Shown: piece after piece, positions 10,690 through 23,499 of the stretch
How positions within the stretch are numbered: position 1 is the first letter of the stretch
Layout: the number at the start of each line of letters is the position of its first letter
From: Tamarix chinensis
Taxonomy: Eukaryota > Streptophyta > Magnoliopsida > Caryophyllales > Tamaricaceae
Direction of reading: 5' to 3'
DNA: 64,000 nucleotides
Assembly: GCA_030549775.1 (NCBI GenBank)
Contig: CM060174.1
Location: forward strand, 42,298,586-42,362,585
Notes under the pieces: model-generated
The model's input: the letters and a program-made list of their open reading frames with translations, nothing else
Database searches by the model: none
What the model was told of the DNA's origin: nothing
Program-made: the position numbers and the translations under genes

Positions 10690-13600
10690 CTTGATGTTAC
10701 CATCACACGTAGCATAAGTCAAGCTCTTCGCCTTTCTTACGCTAAGTGTTAAGGTTAAAACAAGCTCAATCAGAGTAAATTAGCGTAAATAGAAATAATA
10801 CATAATAGAGTTACAAATAAATGTCATAATACAAGAGTATAACAAAAATACAATAAGGGACATAAGAGTCCAATGGAAAACCAAGTGTAACAAAACCTAG
10901 CACTCAAAGGTACAATTCAGGTTTGTCCTAACTCTTAGACCCAAATGCCCATTCTAAAAATAAAACATCTTTCCAAGGAGTCAATTTGTCCTACCCATGC
11001 TTATAAGTTTCATACTACTCCATGGTTCTCACATAGTCATCTATAAAGTTAGTATCAGTATAACTTTCTCATACTGAGTAAATTACAATACCTCACAAGA
11101 GACCACATACCCACATTTCACATAGTCACGTAAAAATCGAAAAGCATATTTATGCATAAGGCATGAATGATATAAATAATAATCATGGGGAAACATATAT
11201 TATGGTCTAAGTATCAACTCAACAACAAAACATATGAATCCACTCCTCATCATTTTAAAGCATAAAGTCATATTCAATAAGTTAAATACATTCCAATCAT
11301 AGTGATAAGGTACTAAGGCAACTACTAAACCAACAAATCTAACATAAACTAAGGTAGGGTACTAAGGCAACTACCGAACCAACAATCCATCACAATATAA
11401 TGGTAGATCAATAAGGCAACTACCTAACCTACAATCCATCACAATACCATCGTAGAGCACTAATGCAACTACCTAACCAACAATCCATTTCTTTTATTTG
11501 AGTACACACAAAAAAAAAATCTATTTTTACTCCCTTAATCAAGAGGGACACGAATCAACCTAGGGACACAGCAGTATACCAGGTCATATTGGCACCTAAA
11601 AGCAACACAATATCCTTATCTCAAACCTAGGGACACAATGATACACCTAGTCATACTGGTACCTAAAGTAACACAGTATCCTCCCAACCTCGGTCACCTA
11701 ATACTTGAGTATTGATACTCCTATAGGGCCCGTAGGTCGCCTATACAGTATGGTAGGGCCTTAAAAATTAAGGCACAATGACATACCAGTGAACCAAAAA
11801 TGAGGGCTAACACCTCATCTCTAAGGTAGCAACTTCTAGAAAGCAACCATTCCCAACTCGAGGTTCATCACTATAAATATTAATATCTTATGAGGTGATC
11901 ACATAAGTCATATACAACACAAAAATTTCCATTTTTTATACTTAATCATTTTCCCTCTTATTTTCAATTATTGAGATAAACCCTAAGGTTATAAGGCTAT
12001 ATCAAGCCGAGTCAAAACTAAAATCAACCTATCAAAAGGTTATGGTCATCCTAGCATTCATTTATTTATAAATGATACATTAAGTAAAAATTACCAAAAT
12101 ACCCATCAAAATCCTAGTTTCCACATTTTACTCATTTTTCGTACCAACCATTATCATTATGAGAGATTTATCTTGGGTAAGTAAAAGTTAATATTTCACA
12201 TTATTTTAGTATGTAGACAATCTTTGGACTTTTGTGATTAACTGTATTTTCCACTTGTATGCATCTGGTGCATTACGCCTACCAAAACTCTAATCATGAG
12301 ACTATCACGTATCACATCTTTCATGTAACATACACATACACGTTTAAAGCATAAAAAATCATTCAATTAGGAATATTATTATCATAGTACATGTAGGAGA
12401 ATATCTCTAACCTTAGGCCATGCGAAATAGAATTTATCATAAGCTAACAGTAACCATGTGCATATGTGCCCATGTGAACTATCTTAACCCTACTTCCATG
12501 CATGAGTATTCATGAGGCATATACCATTGGATTTGAATCATAACTTGGTAAGAATGAAATCCCTAACAAATGATTAGATATGATGACATAAAACATTTGA
12601 CATATTCCATGTGTACAACTTAATTATCAATGATCATGCATATCATCCTTTCAACATATTATCATTTTATCATGCACGCTAAAATACTCAAAAAGTATAA
12701 ACCCTTGCATGCTTCCAAGTCTAAACGTTTCTAGCATGCTCATAAGTAATTTTCTACCACCCTATGAGTAATTGTATTTACCTAAACCAAGCTTATATAT
12801 ATATATATATAAATAAAAATAAAAAAAGGTCTTCCCCAACTCTCTCAAGGAATATCTAGGAATTTAACATCTAAACACATGTATATATTAGCATATAATA
12901 TTGCACAATAATAATCCATAATTACTAAAAATAATTTAGGACTACTAACTGATGGATTAAGCATGAAGAAAGCTAAGAAAATTCGAGCAATAACAGAGGG
13001 AAGCTTCGAAGGGTGTGGCCGAGAAGGAGGGAAGGCAACAGTGTTGTGTGCCTTTGCTAGGGAGGTTTCCATGGCAGAAAGGGCTAGTGCAGGGAGGGGA
13101 GAAATGGTAGGGCAAGGTGAAACAAAGGGAGAAGAAGAGGGGCAGCACAAAAGGTTGAAGGAGATGAGAGGGGATCGATAAAAATGGGTGCAACACAAAG
13201 GGGAGCTTCAACCAAAATGGCCGAAGATAGGTGAGTTGGGCTTTGGTGGATTTGGTTGAAAGGAGAAGAGGTGGAACAATAGGTTTTGCCAATGGAGATG
13301 GGATAGGAATGATAGCTAAGGCCGGTGGTGTGGTTGTTGTTTTGATGGGGAGAGGATGGTTTTGGGGGTTATGTGCATAGATGGTGGGGAGGTTGTAGTA
13401 GGGACTAGTGATATAGGGTATGGAAGATTGGTGGGGGTGGTTGGTGGCAAGGTAGGTAGGCTAGCAGGGGTTGGTGTTGCAACAAATAAAAATGGTGAAG
13501 GAAAGGAGTAACAACGGGGAGAAATGAAGGGTTTGATGTGCAAGAGGGAGCTCAAGTGAGGTAGTAATTCTGTAGAATGGTTGTGAGCCTCTTTAACACA

Positions 13601-13855
13601 CATAGGCTGATAGTAAGTGTATAAGAAAGGGGTTGTGTGTAGTAAAATAAGGAGGAAAACAAGGGGGAGAAGTGAGGTATGGTAAAGAGTGATGAGGTGA
13701 AGGTTCACAGGGAGGGTAAGGTTATGGTCAACAAATAATCTAGCATAGGTCAGGAATAGGTTAGAGTAAAAATATCAAGGTAAAGATTCGGGATAAAATA
13801 TCCAGTAGAATTTAAGGATATTGGGCTAGGTTTACTTACATGTTACGACCCAACC
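10690..13855 (-). mobile_element. Large degenerate LTR (~3.2 kb), likely 3' LTR of a minus-strand gypsy element
   Basis: Read on the minus strand it has the layout of the better-defined LTR at 17,833-21,404: a pyrimidine-rich leader (12,960-13,720), an AT-rich centre with a tandem array (11,290-11,490), a phrase TACTCAGTATGAGAAAG (near 11,070), and a terminal part CCTTAACACTTAGCG...GTGTGATGGTAACATC (10,690-10,755). That part mirrors CCTTAGCACTTGG...GTGTGGCGGTAACGTC at 3,412-3,474. The terminal ~100 bp is missing, cut by the PIF/Harbinger right end at 10,682. Open frames in the leader (12,845-13,708) are compositional artefacts. No alignment was possible here, so pairing with the other LTR is inference. 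Confidence 0.5.
11290..11490. repeat. Tandem array, ~55-bp unit
   Basis: Four imperfect copies of a unit with TACTAAGGCAACTACC(T/G)AACCAACAATCCATCACAAT as core (phrases ACTAAGGCAACTAC at about 11,312 and 11,359, with variants at 11,409 and 11,459). A second two-copy repeat with CCTAGGGACACA follows at about 11,555-11,680. Confidence 0.75.
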
Positions 13856-13984
13856 TAGGTTTAAAAATTAAAACTCATTCTCTAGTATATTTTAATCTAA
13901 TTAAATTTTATAACTAATAAGTAATAATAGTATTACATATATCAACAAATATATTTATTATCAAGTATCTTAAAATAATTATTA

Positions 13985-16440
13985 TAGCTAATACACATAA
14001 TTACTAGTTATACTTGGAGTTTTCTAGGAATGGAGTATTATAAGAATTTTGACTTTTCGCTACACAAATAGTACTCTAGATATGACCATAAACGACTAGA
14101 GCACTATGACCAAATCTCAACTCTCATACTAATCCACCAAGCCACACGGCTTCTTGAAAAGCCTCTGTCATAGCCATATACTCTACCTTAGTAGTAAACA
14201 AAGCTGTCACATCCTGTTAGGAAGACCTTTAGCTAATATCTCAACCAATAAGATAGGCAACATATCCATAGGTAGATATCATTTAATTAAGGTCTCCACC
14301 ATAATCAAACTCCCAAAGCACTCTTCTACTCCACCTTCTTAGTGACACCATCATAAGACTCAGTCTTTTGGAAGTACACGAACTCATTGAAGGTAAGATC
14401 CCTAATAGTTAAGAACTTGGATGCAGTTAGATCCCATAACTTGTACCTCTTTACTCCAAATGTAACGCTAAGAAATATACACTTATTGGCTCTATGCTCA
14501 AGTTTACCATGATTCACATAAGCATAATCAAGGAAACCAAAGACATGCAAATCAAAGTAATTAGCTGGCTTATCAAACCATAAATTTTTAGGTGTCTTTA
14601 ACTCAATGAACCAATTTGGTAATCAATTCACTAGGTATGTTGTCATGTGAACCGCCTTAACCTAAAATTCTCTACCTATCCCTCCCTATGATAACATATG
14701 ATGAGCCATATCTAATAGGGTTATGTTCATCTGCTCAGCAACCCCATTCTATTGTGGTCTTCTAATATAGGTGTGGTGTCTCACTATCCTATAGTCTTAG
14801 CAGAAGTTATTGAAACTTAGCTCAACAAACTCATGACCATTATCTATTCTGACACACTTAAGTTAATTCCTAGTTTACTTCCCTAGCAAGTTCTTCTAAC
14901 ATTTGGAAGCATAAAATACATCATTCTTATGCTTTTAGAAATAAACTCATACCTTCTTAGAAAAGTCATCAATAAATGTGAGCAAATGACACGAACAACC
15001 TTTGGGGACCACTCTCACTGGACACCACAAATCTGAATGGATATACATAAGAGGCCCTCTCATACTATGCTAAGTTGTTGAAAATCTAACAATTTTCTGG
15101 TTGTCAGACACACAATGCTAATAGAAGCTCATAGTACTTGTACTCTGTCCATCTAATAGCCCCCTTTTAGAGAGCTCAATCAAACCCTTCACACTCATGT
15201 GTCCTAGTCTCATGTATCATAGTCTTATAACATTCGAGTCTGATAATATTGGCGATGTCACATCAGTTATCCCTATAGTAGTGGAACCTACCAACTCATA
15301 CAGCATCCTAACCCGCTTTTTCTTCATCTCCACTAGAGCCCCTTTTATAACTCACAGGGTACCATACTCAATAACACACCATGACCCTTTTCAATCAAAG
15401 GAACTTAAAGAGATGAAGTTATTGGTCATCTCTGAGACATGCCTCATGTTGGGCAGTGTCCTGACCGTACTTTCATGCATCCTTACCTTCATCATCCCAA
15501 TCTTAGCAACTTTACAAGCAGCATCCTTGCCCATCAAGACAAGTCCACCCCAAGTCGCCTTGAATGCTTGAAACCAACTCTGATTAAGACATATATGGCA
15601 AGAAAACCCAGAATCTAAGATCCAATCACTTATCTAGTTCTATATATTAGTGGTTATCAACACATCTCTATCACTATCATCATGGAAAACTATAGTATCA
15701 TCCTTTGTACAGGATGACTCACCAGACATAGCACCAGATTTCCTATTAGGATAAAACTTCCTAGAATTCCCCTTATTGTAACACCCATAGCATGTCACAT
15801 TCTTCTGCCAACTCTTTAATTTAGATCTGGACTTTTACAGTCACCAAACCTTCACTCATGTGTCCTTCCTCTAGCTACCACTCCTTCACTATATGAGTCC
15901 CCAGAAGTATCGCTTCTAGTCAACTAACTATCAATCAATGCCCATTGAACTAGGGTGAATTTCACATCCTCATAACATAACATAATGGCCAAATCTTCAT
16001 CATTTAATTAAACATATATATTATTCAAACCCATAACTATAGAGTTAAATTCATCCTAATAATTTTTCAAAGATTAACCCTCACTTGCTTTTAGGCCATG
16101 AAGCTAACTCTTCAACAATAGCATGGTTGCTACTAATTTTATCATATATAATGACTCGAGCTTCAACTCCTTTTCCACTTCCCATAATACCTTGTTTGAT
16201 AAGCACAGCTATATGTTAGAGAGAGCCTCTAGATCTACTTCTTCAAATCTTTCATCTATTATCGCCTCTGGCTTTTTCGAATGACCAAATAATGCTTTCT
16301 CTAATATATCATGATTTAGAATCGCTTGCATCTTCAATTTCCATAACCTAAAATTGACGGATCGATTAAACTTCTTAATATCGAATCTTGTAACCATTTC
16401 GATTGCCATATCTCTTCAACAACGTAGCACTAATACCAAA
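13985..16440 (-). pseudogene. Ty1/copia gag-pol remnant (internal deletion)
   Basis: Minus-strand gag begins near 16,409 with MAIEMVTRFDIKKFN and NFRLWKLKMQAILNHDILEK. A zinc-knuckle remnant (CYGCYNKGNSRKF) lies near 15,800, with Cys/His ligands lost. Integrase-like sequence runs 15,600-14,560 with many stops. The conserved post-integrase segment (KCIFLSVTFGVKRYKLWD and DLTFNE) is at 14,326-14,550. Most reverse transcriptase is deleted: within about 120 bp the sequence passes to the RNase H region (KVEYMAMTEAFQEAVWLGGL, near 14,130-14,190). The element then fades at about 13,985 without a 3' LTR. The protein cannot work. Confidence 0.8.
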
Positions 16441-16441
16441 T

Positions 16442-16926
16442 TGTTGTGAAATAGCGTCGATTGAAAAAGAATCCAAATTAAAAAAGTTGGAATTAACAAG
16501 ATTATGAATAATTGAAGATTCAATCACACAAAAAAAAAACAATTGAGGAAAAAGTAGAGATCTTTATTCTTACTCTTTTGTAATTACAACATGATTAAAC
16601 TAATCAATCAATCAACTAGACAGATTTATAATTCTCTAACCAAGTTTTTAATTTTCTCATCAATAGAGAACTCTATGGAAAAGAAGAAGTTAGGTTACAT
16701 GCCTTGACAGCTAGGGTCTCATCATACTTCTTTTTATAGAAGATAAAACACTATATATCAAAATAACGTGTTTCAGAAATAAAGGAGAAAAACAATCCAT
16801 ATTTAGAAAACACAAGGGGCCTGTGGTAATTTCCTTATTCTCAAATTTTTTTCCAAAAATACATCAAAATATTCAGTGAAAAAATACTTTTTTTGTTAAA
16901 AATATGGAGCCCCCGTATTTCCCACA
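16442..16926 (-). mobile_element. 5' LTR of the copia element, with primer binding site
   Basis: On the minus strand the LTR runs from TGTGGGAAATACGGGGGC (16,926) to ATTTCACAACA (16,442), about 485 bp with TG/CA ends. It is followed by TTTGGTATTAGTGC (16,441-16,428), a primer binding site of the initiator-tRNA-Met type (TGGTATCAGAGC with changes). The partner LTR is absent. Confidence 0.78.
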
Positions 16927-16989
16927 TAACTCACCATTTTACACTACAATGCTCAAAAACCTACACAGACCAAGAGATTGTTATGTTGT

Positions 16990-17582
16990 TCTTCAAATAC
17001 CTAGTCAAAACTCATAATCCTATGGATGTTGAATTGGGGTCCCTACTAAAACTGATAGACAACCATTGATTCACTAGCTATTATCCCTTAGGAAAATATC
17101 AAAATCTCTATGAACTAGATGTGGTACTATCTCATTATCATGCTCCCTTGAATAAGCTGCATGAACTCCTTCAACTTGTGCTTCTTAAGACTCTCATGGT
17201 AAAACTTGGTGTGGATCACCATCTTAAAGTCCTCTTGATACATCAGTGGTCCTCCCAATACACAATAACCTACTCATCAGGTGTTGATGGCTGCTCATAG
17301 AAAGAAGGTTTAAATGATCGCCTTCTGAATAGATGGGCATTCAACTAGCTCATATGTTCTATCCATGTCTCGAATCTATGATGATTAAGTCTTCATCATT
17401 AGTGTAATTAATGGTTGATGTCCCATAACCATACAAATCTATCCCTCTCTAATATCCTCTTGTTGGTAATGCAGAGGTAGTGGCGGTAGTACCTGAGGCT
17501 GAAGTGGCGGCAGGCATCTAACAGACTCATTAAAAGCAATGAAAGCCTCCTCCAAATAGCTAAAGCGCTCGTTAAGTGCCAT
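16990..17582 (-). pseudogene. Ty3/gypsy gag fragment
   Basis: On the minus strand an ATG at 17,582 opens MALNERFSYLEEAFIAFNES and a Pro/Leu-rich stretch up to a stop near 17,455. Further on, the capsid-type phrases EDFKMVIHTKFYHESLKKHK and LKEFMQLIQGSM (about 17,150-17,240) identify a chromovirus-like gag. The fragment lies 250 bp inside the large LTR ending at 17,833, with a tRNA-Met-like primer site between, so it belongs to that element. The copia LTR at 16,926 cuts it off. Several stops are present. Confidence 0.68.
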
Positions 17583-17832
17583 TCAAAACTAGCTGCAAGA
17601 CAAGAAACACTTTAAAAGAAATATTCCTATCTTATTGACACATAGTACACATAATTACATTCAAGTGACACCTAAGCTACCCATTATCGACTCCTCACAA
17701 CTTAGTCTAGGTTTTTAAATAAACTTTTTTTAGAAATATGAAATAGACGGGTACAATTAGATAAGGGGTCATTTGAAAATCAAGTCTTGAAGAGAAAAAT
17801 GCAATAATCAAAATCAAAGTTCTAATACAACT

Positions 17833-20800
17833 TATAACACCCCAAAATTTACTACTGAAAAAAAAAATTAGCAGAAGTATAATACTAAATTATTTAGGTG
17901 GTGCCACCATAATTAACATAAGTCTGGCTTACCATACCATTATTATATTAATCACAAGGCATAAGATTACGGTGTAAAACTCAATAAATAGAAAGACAAA
18001 AGGAGACTCATAAACATAAACATAGTTAGAGATTAACTTCAAGTACAATATCAAAATAAAAATAAAAGGGATATCATGGATCTAAGAGACCAAAAAGGTA
18101 TCTGGGTATAACAATCATCCAAATAACATGACTCTATGTGCCAAAACCCCAATAAAAAAAATACTCCAGCCCATACAAAGCATCAGAGGTAGTAAAATCA
18201 TCAAGCGGGTCTTCATCAACCTACACAAAAGTATCAGGGTCATCTACTTATGGAAATAAGTAGCATATATGAAAATGATGGTCAGTATGCTATGTATTAA
18301 GCAAGGTGACAATATTGTCAAGTAAGAGATACAAATAATTGCATACATTCACAAAGTAAGTAAACACATATGTAAAATATATAAAGTATTAAAAGGTAGT
18401 TAATGATCTATGTCTCATTTTCAGATATAACATAATCCATTCTTTTATTTACTTTGAATTCAGAGACTCCACTATTCTCAACTAGCGGAACAATTATTAA
18501 TACACAACCCCAAGACAAAATACTACTGGCCACTATTCCCTACTAGTGGAATGGTTACCAATACAAACTTAAAAAAAAAAGTGATCCCAATCACAATTCT
18601 TATCCGGTGGAATGAACGGGTACAGCTGGTATTAACTCATGTAGTATTCTACTTTAAATGATTAATATTTTATCAATGATTATAGTCATTCTCGTGATTT
18701 ATTTTAGATTAATTTAGGGATCCCGCTATTCTCAATAGGTGGAATGGTTATTAAAATAAAACCCTAAGATAAAATGATCCTGGCTACAAGCCTTTACCAA
18801 TGGAACAATTATCAAAACACAACCTTAGAACAAAATGCTCATAACCACTATTATCGTCCACTAGAACGGGCAAGTACAACAATTTCTGACTCATGTGATC
18901 TTTCACTTTTAGTGGTTAATAACTTATTCCTAGTTTACTTGATAAGTACAAAATATAATTAAGGAAGACACCAACATATAAATAACAAGGTCATTCTCAA
19001 AGGTTAAGATTTGTGTACTTCCCAAAAAAATCTAATTTCACATTTTAGGTATAACTTCTTCTTTATTGCTCTTTTATACACCAGATTTAGTATCTATTCC
19101 TATAATATTATTATTAACATACATAAAATTCAAGGTCAAATTTCCACATCTTACAAATGTGATAATAGTCCTACCTCAAAAGTTACTATTTATGATGCTC
19201 ACAAAACCCTAATTCCACAATTAAATTATAAATGTTTCATAAAGCTCGTATAATTACCAAATTAAATATGCATCTTTAAAATACCAATTTTAATAATATA
19301 TCCAAAATTGTGGTCTAAATCTAACATTTCACATATGTGATAATAACATTCTCGTCTTAGGATTACTATTTCCCAATTAAGTATCTTTCTCATTTTGTTA
19401 GACTTGTGCCATTCAAGATTACTCCAAACATTTCATATGATTTTTATTAGCATATTTTAAATCATTTAACACATTAAAATACCAAAAATTTTATATCAAA
19501 CCCATAATGACCAAAATTCCATTATAGGTAACAAAAGCCACTATCTCTTGAAAACCTTATATGTATTTGGTATCATTATTTTCATAACCTCCATTTGTCA
19601 TCATACTTCTTAATATACTTATTTTCCACTTATCATACCTTATTAAACCCATACTACAACCATAGATTACATGGAGGGTGTTCCATATAGAATATTATCG
19701 TAACAATATCAAATAGTTCTCAACTCACTTTTTTTTTATCACATAATATTGCATGCTCATATCATAGCATTAACAATATACATTTAACCACATAATAACA
19801 ATAACACAATCATACATGACATTTAGCACAAAATTCTAGACTATGACTAGTATCCTTCCAGAAAAAGGTTATGGTCTTTAAATACACTTATCTTATCTCA
19901 CATCTTCTATAACTTTTGGTAAATCACCTAAGAAACAATTAATAAAACACCATTAGAATTTAATGATATAATTAAGGAAAGATATAAGGTAAATGAGGGT
20001 GGAAGAAAAGGAAAAATCAAACCAAGGCTCAAAGGAAGTCTCAAGCATGACTTGTGGAACAAAGTGGGGGATCAATTGGCATTTTTCGAATAGGGAGGGC
20101 TAGACACGGAAAAATCTATCATCGCTAGGGGTGGTGAAATGGTGAGGGAGGCTAGAGCAAGGGGTGGCACTAATGGAAGTGATAGAACAGGGGAAGATGA
20201 GCAATGGTGCTTGTGTTCAAAGGTCGTGGCTGTGGTTCAGTCAGTTTTGTTATAGTGAGGGTGTGGGTTATGATTGATTTTGCAACACCAAGTTGGACCA
20301 AAGATGAAGAAGGTTGCGGTGATAATAACCAAAATCAGGGGTGAGGAAGGACAGTGTTGGCCATGGTTGGGGATGGCTTCTATGTGGATCATTGATGCTC
20401 AAGGGAGGAAGGATGAGTGGGGTCTTTAGTGGAATTTGTCAAAGGTTAGGTGGTATGTTTGGTGAGTTTTGTTGGTGATATGGGTGAGGGTATGGTGGAG
20501 GCTACCCATGCTTGGGGTGAGGGAATGGAAAAGGTTGTCACTGGGGGTGTTCTTAGGTTTTTTTGGTGATGGTGAAGAGGGAAAGAAGAGAGGAGAAGGA
20601 GGTTTGGTGGTGTAAGTCTTCAATAGAAAAATGGAGGAAAGGGGAGGGTCATTCAGCAATTGATTTAACACACACGCGTGCACAAGAGGGGAGATAGGCA
20701 GAGAGGAAGCACACATGATCAGTAAGAGTTGAAAGAAGCAAAAACACATACGAAATGGGAGGAGTAGGAGTTGACACATGATTAGGTATAGCCTAAAAGA

Positions 20801-21404
20801 TGCATGGTTGGGACAAGGAAGAAATCACATGCAAGAATAAGGGAAGCGGGACAAGGAAAAGATTTCAACTGGTAGTAGAAAGCAGCAAAGCGATAAAGAA
20901 AGGGAAAAGGAAAAAAATAACAAGAAAGGAGAAATGAGTTTAGGGTTAGGATTTAAAATTAGGTTTAAATAATTTAGGTTTAGGTATTATGATTATTTAG
21001 TTAACAACTTTCTAAGGTTAGATTTAGGTTAAAAATATAGATTACTCGGAGTTTAGTTTAGGATTAGATTAAGGTTTAGGGCTATAAAAATTAGGGTACG
21101 ATAAAACTATAATTTTTTAGGATTAAAATTAGGTTACGATAGTAATCACCCAATATTAGATTTAGCTAAAATTTAGGATATGATAAAATAGAAAATTATC
21201 TAAAATCTTTCAACTAATTTATTAAATAATATAAGTATCTGTTCCTGAGCATACAAGTCGATTGATTAGAGCAACCAATCAATTGGTACACCTAAAATTT
21301 ACATTTTCATTAGACCTTCACTCCCTTTTGAAACCCAAACTAATTTATTTTAAATCAACATAATTTTAAACACATTTTAAATGATTTTATAATGAGGTAT
21401 TATA
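17833..21404 (-). mobile_element. Large LTR (~3.6 kb), 5' LTR of a minus-strand gypsy element
   Basis: Read on the minus strand it begins TATAATACCTC (21,404; a TGTAATACC-type start) and ends AAATTTTGGGGTGTTATA (17,833). Just beyond the end comes TTGTATTAGAAC (17,830-17,820), a worn initiator-Met primer site, then gag. Inside are a pyrimidine-rich leader (20,000-20,900), an AT-rich part, and a degenerate tandem region (18,465-18,940) built on CCACTATTCTC and GTGGAATGG phrases. Such long LTRs are known in some plant gypsy lineages. The 117-codon frame at 20,426-20,779 is leader sequence, not a gene. Confidence 0.6.
20930..21175 (+). repeat. TTTAGG-rich degenerate tract
   Basis: Many irregular TTTAGG, TTAGGTTTA and AGGTTTAGG words within the large LTR. 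It resembles the plant telomere unit TTTAGGG, but spacing is irregular and there is no run of perfect units. Confidence 0.6.
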
Positions 21405-22231
21405 GAGTTATGATATGGTTTTAGTTCAACGGTTATGGTTAAGCAAGTAAGGTATGATTCTTCAAGCAAGATTCAACAAGAATTAAACAAGAAAGAAAAC
21501 ATTTAATGTCTTATATAGAACACATTCAAAACATCCTAACTAAGAATGCACAATGTAATACTCACAAACAGACAGCCAAGTATTTACTTGTATTAGCTTT
21601 GAATCAATGGATAATCAACATACGTTATAATGATCGACAATATGCCTTATAGGTAGTAACTAAGCTTGTTACAACTAACTCTAATTAGATGCTAACTAAT
21701 CTAGCCATTAGGATAACATACTAGCTATTAGGAGCAACTAATATACTCACTCCCCTATGTTAATTACAGCCTCATTTTAATCTAATTGTTACAAACATAG
21801 ATGTTGGCTTAATAAGTTTGCTAACTCACTCTAGATACTTGTAATAACTTATAATCACCCTATATGTTACACATTATTGACAAAACATTTTTAAAAGAAA
21901 AAAATAGATAATTACACATGAAACAATAAGGCTAACAAGAGCACCTAACTTACATAAAATGATAGCTAGATCTTGAATAGCTACTTTATCTTCCATGTAC
22001 ACAATAGCCTTTCTTTCCTTACAATATCTTATAATACACGATATCTTGAGTAGGTTGCACCTTGGAGTGTCTTAATATTCTCCCTACAAATATGTAACAT
22101 TTCTAAAATAATAACTCAAAGTAATATCATTAGTGTAGGAAATATTATCAATGACAAATAATATGATTGGCTCCATAACCAAGTATTTCAAATCCTAATC
22201 CTCTTAAGAAGTTATGGATGCTCCTATGTCA
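21405..22231 (-). mobile_element. 3' LTR of gypsy element 2 (truncated at its outer end)
   Basis: It matches 28,810-29,605 in order (GTTATGAT...GGTTTT, TCTTCAAGCAA, AACTAAGAATGCACA, GTATTTACTT, GGTAGTAACTAA, CTTGTTACAACTAACTCTAA, TATTATCAA). On the minus strand it starts TGACATAGGAGCATCC at 22,231, right after the purine-rich TTGGGAAAAA. The outer ~75 bp present in the other LTR is missing; the sequence stops where the 3.6-kb LTR begins. Confidence 0.8.
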
Positions 22232-22269
22232 TTTTTCCCAAGAAGAATTTGTTCTCAAATGGAAATCAA

Positions 22270-23188
22270 TATAATAAGGAGGCAATTCACCAATATTAAA
22301 CGTCCTTGAAACTCCACCATAAGAATCCAAAATTTCAAGTTCATAAGAATTATCTTCAAACTTTCTATGGATTTTAAATGATCCTTCTACTCTTGGTATT
22401 AGTTTATTTTTCTTTAGATTAGGAAATTATTCTGTACACAAATATAACCAAACTAAATCAACAAGAGAAAATCCCTTTGGAGTTCAATTTTTGTTGGCTT
22501 GTTTTTGGTACCTTTCATTAGCTCTTTCATTGTTACACTTGAAATGTTGATGAAGCTTGTGGAAAAACTCCTCTCGATCCTTGACATCATAACTTTTCAA
22601 TTCACTTTTCCTCAAGAGCACCATAGTGATTGGCATATAAGGGCTCACCCCATACACAACTCTGAATGGGTTAGAATGAATAGTACTTGAGGGGCTTCAA
22701 TTGTAGGAAAAATCTACAGGAGCTAATTTAATATCCTAATATTTAGTACTTTTAATTATCATAAAAATGTGCCAAGAGGCTAATTCGTAAGCTCCATTTT
22801 TCCATTAGTTTGTGGATAATGTGAAGTGGTAAATAGTAACTTAGCACCCAACATGTTCCATAAAAATCTTTTAAAAGTAACTAAGAAACTTAACATCTCT
22901 ATCTGAAATAATATTTTTAGGAACACCGTTAAGTTTCACAATTTTAGTAAAATATAAACTAGCAACATGTGCAGCAACATCACCTTAGTTACATGGAATA
23001 AAATAAGCCATTTAAAAAAAAATCTATCTACCATGATTATAATAGAACTATTATCCTGTTGTGTTCTAGGCAACCTTAAGATAAAGTTCATACTACTTTC
23101 CATGGTTAACTAGGTACAAGTAATGTTCTATATAAACCTTTGTGTAAGAATTTTTTTTCTTTTTTAACAAATTATATATCAACTCACT
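22270..23188 (-). pseudogene. Gypsy element 2 integrase, C-terminal part
   Basis: Minus-strand translations across frames give LPRTQQDNSSIIIMVDRF (from about 23,090), a segment matching [11 protein letters not shown] with an early stop (about 22,890), and SHYPQTNGKMEL (about 22,790). These are integrase core motifs of Ty3/gypsy elements. The frame is broken repeatedly, and the upstream part of the same integrase lies beyond the inserted LINE at 24,638 onwards. Confidence 0.75.
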
Positions 23189-23204
23189 ATAGCTTGTACA
23201 CCTT
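23189..23204. repeat. Target-site duplication of the truncated LINE (left copy)
   Basis: ATAGCTTGTACACCTT, identical to 24,622-24,637. Removing the insert restores a continuous integrase-region reading (GVQAI on both sides). Confidence 0.9.
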
Positions 23205-23499
23205 CTTCTTTTTTCTTTTTTTTTGAGATGAAAGTTTTATTACCTTGAAGGAAGATCACAACCTCTTATAGAATTTATCTATACACCATAAATACTCACC
23301 AAACTTAGCCATCCTATCTAGGTGATTACATATTAAGGACAAAGCATAAGAAATGTTTCTAATAGTTCTTTGACAATCCCAATCAACATTCGAAAATAGA
23401 TAAGTATTCCTAGATTTTCAGATCTCATAAAGACTAATTGCATAAAGAGCACGAGCCAATTGAAGTTTCACACCACCTATCCTTCTTGGACGGGACAAA

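Noticed and set aside
12845..13708. Cluster of 70-130-codon frames on both strands
   Set aside because: They overlap on both strands in a G/A-rich LTR leader, have no family resemblance, and similar frames arise in the related leader at 20,426-20,779.
20930..21175. Interstitial telomere (TTTAGGG-like words; also CCCTAA-like words at 35,940-36,140)
   Set aside because: There are no runs of perfect heptamers; spacing is irregular and both lie in LTR-like or AT-rich intron sequence.
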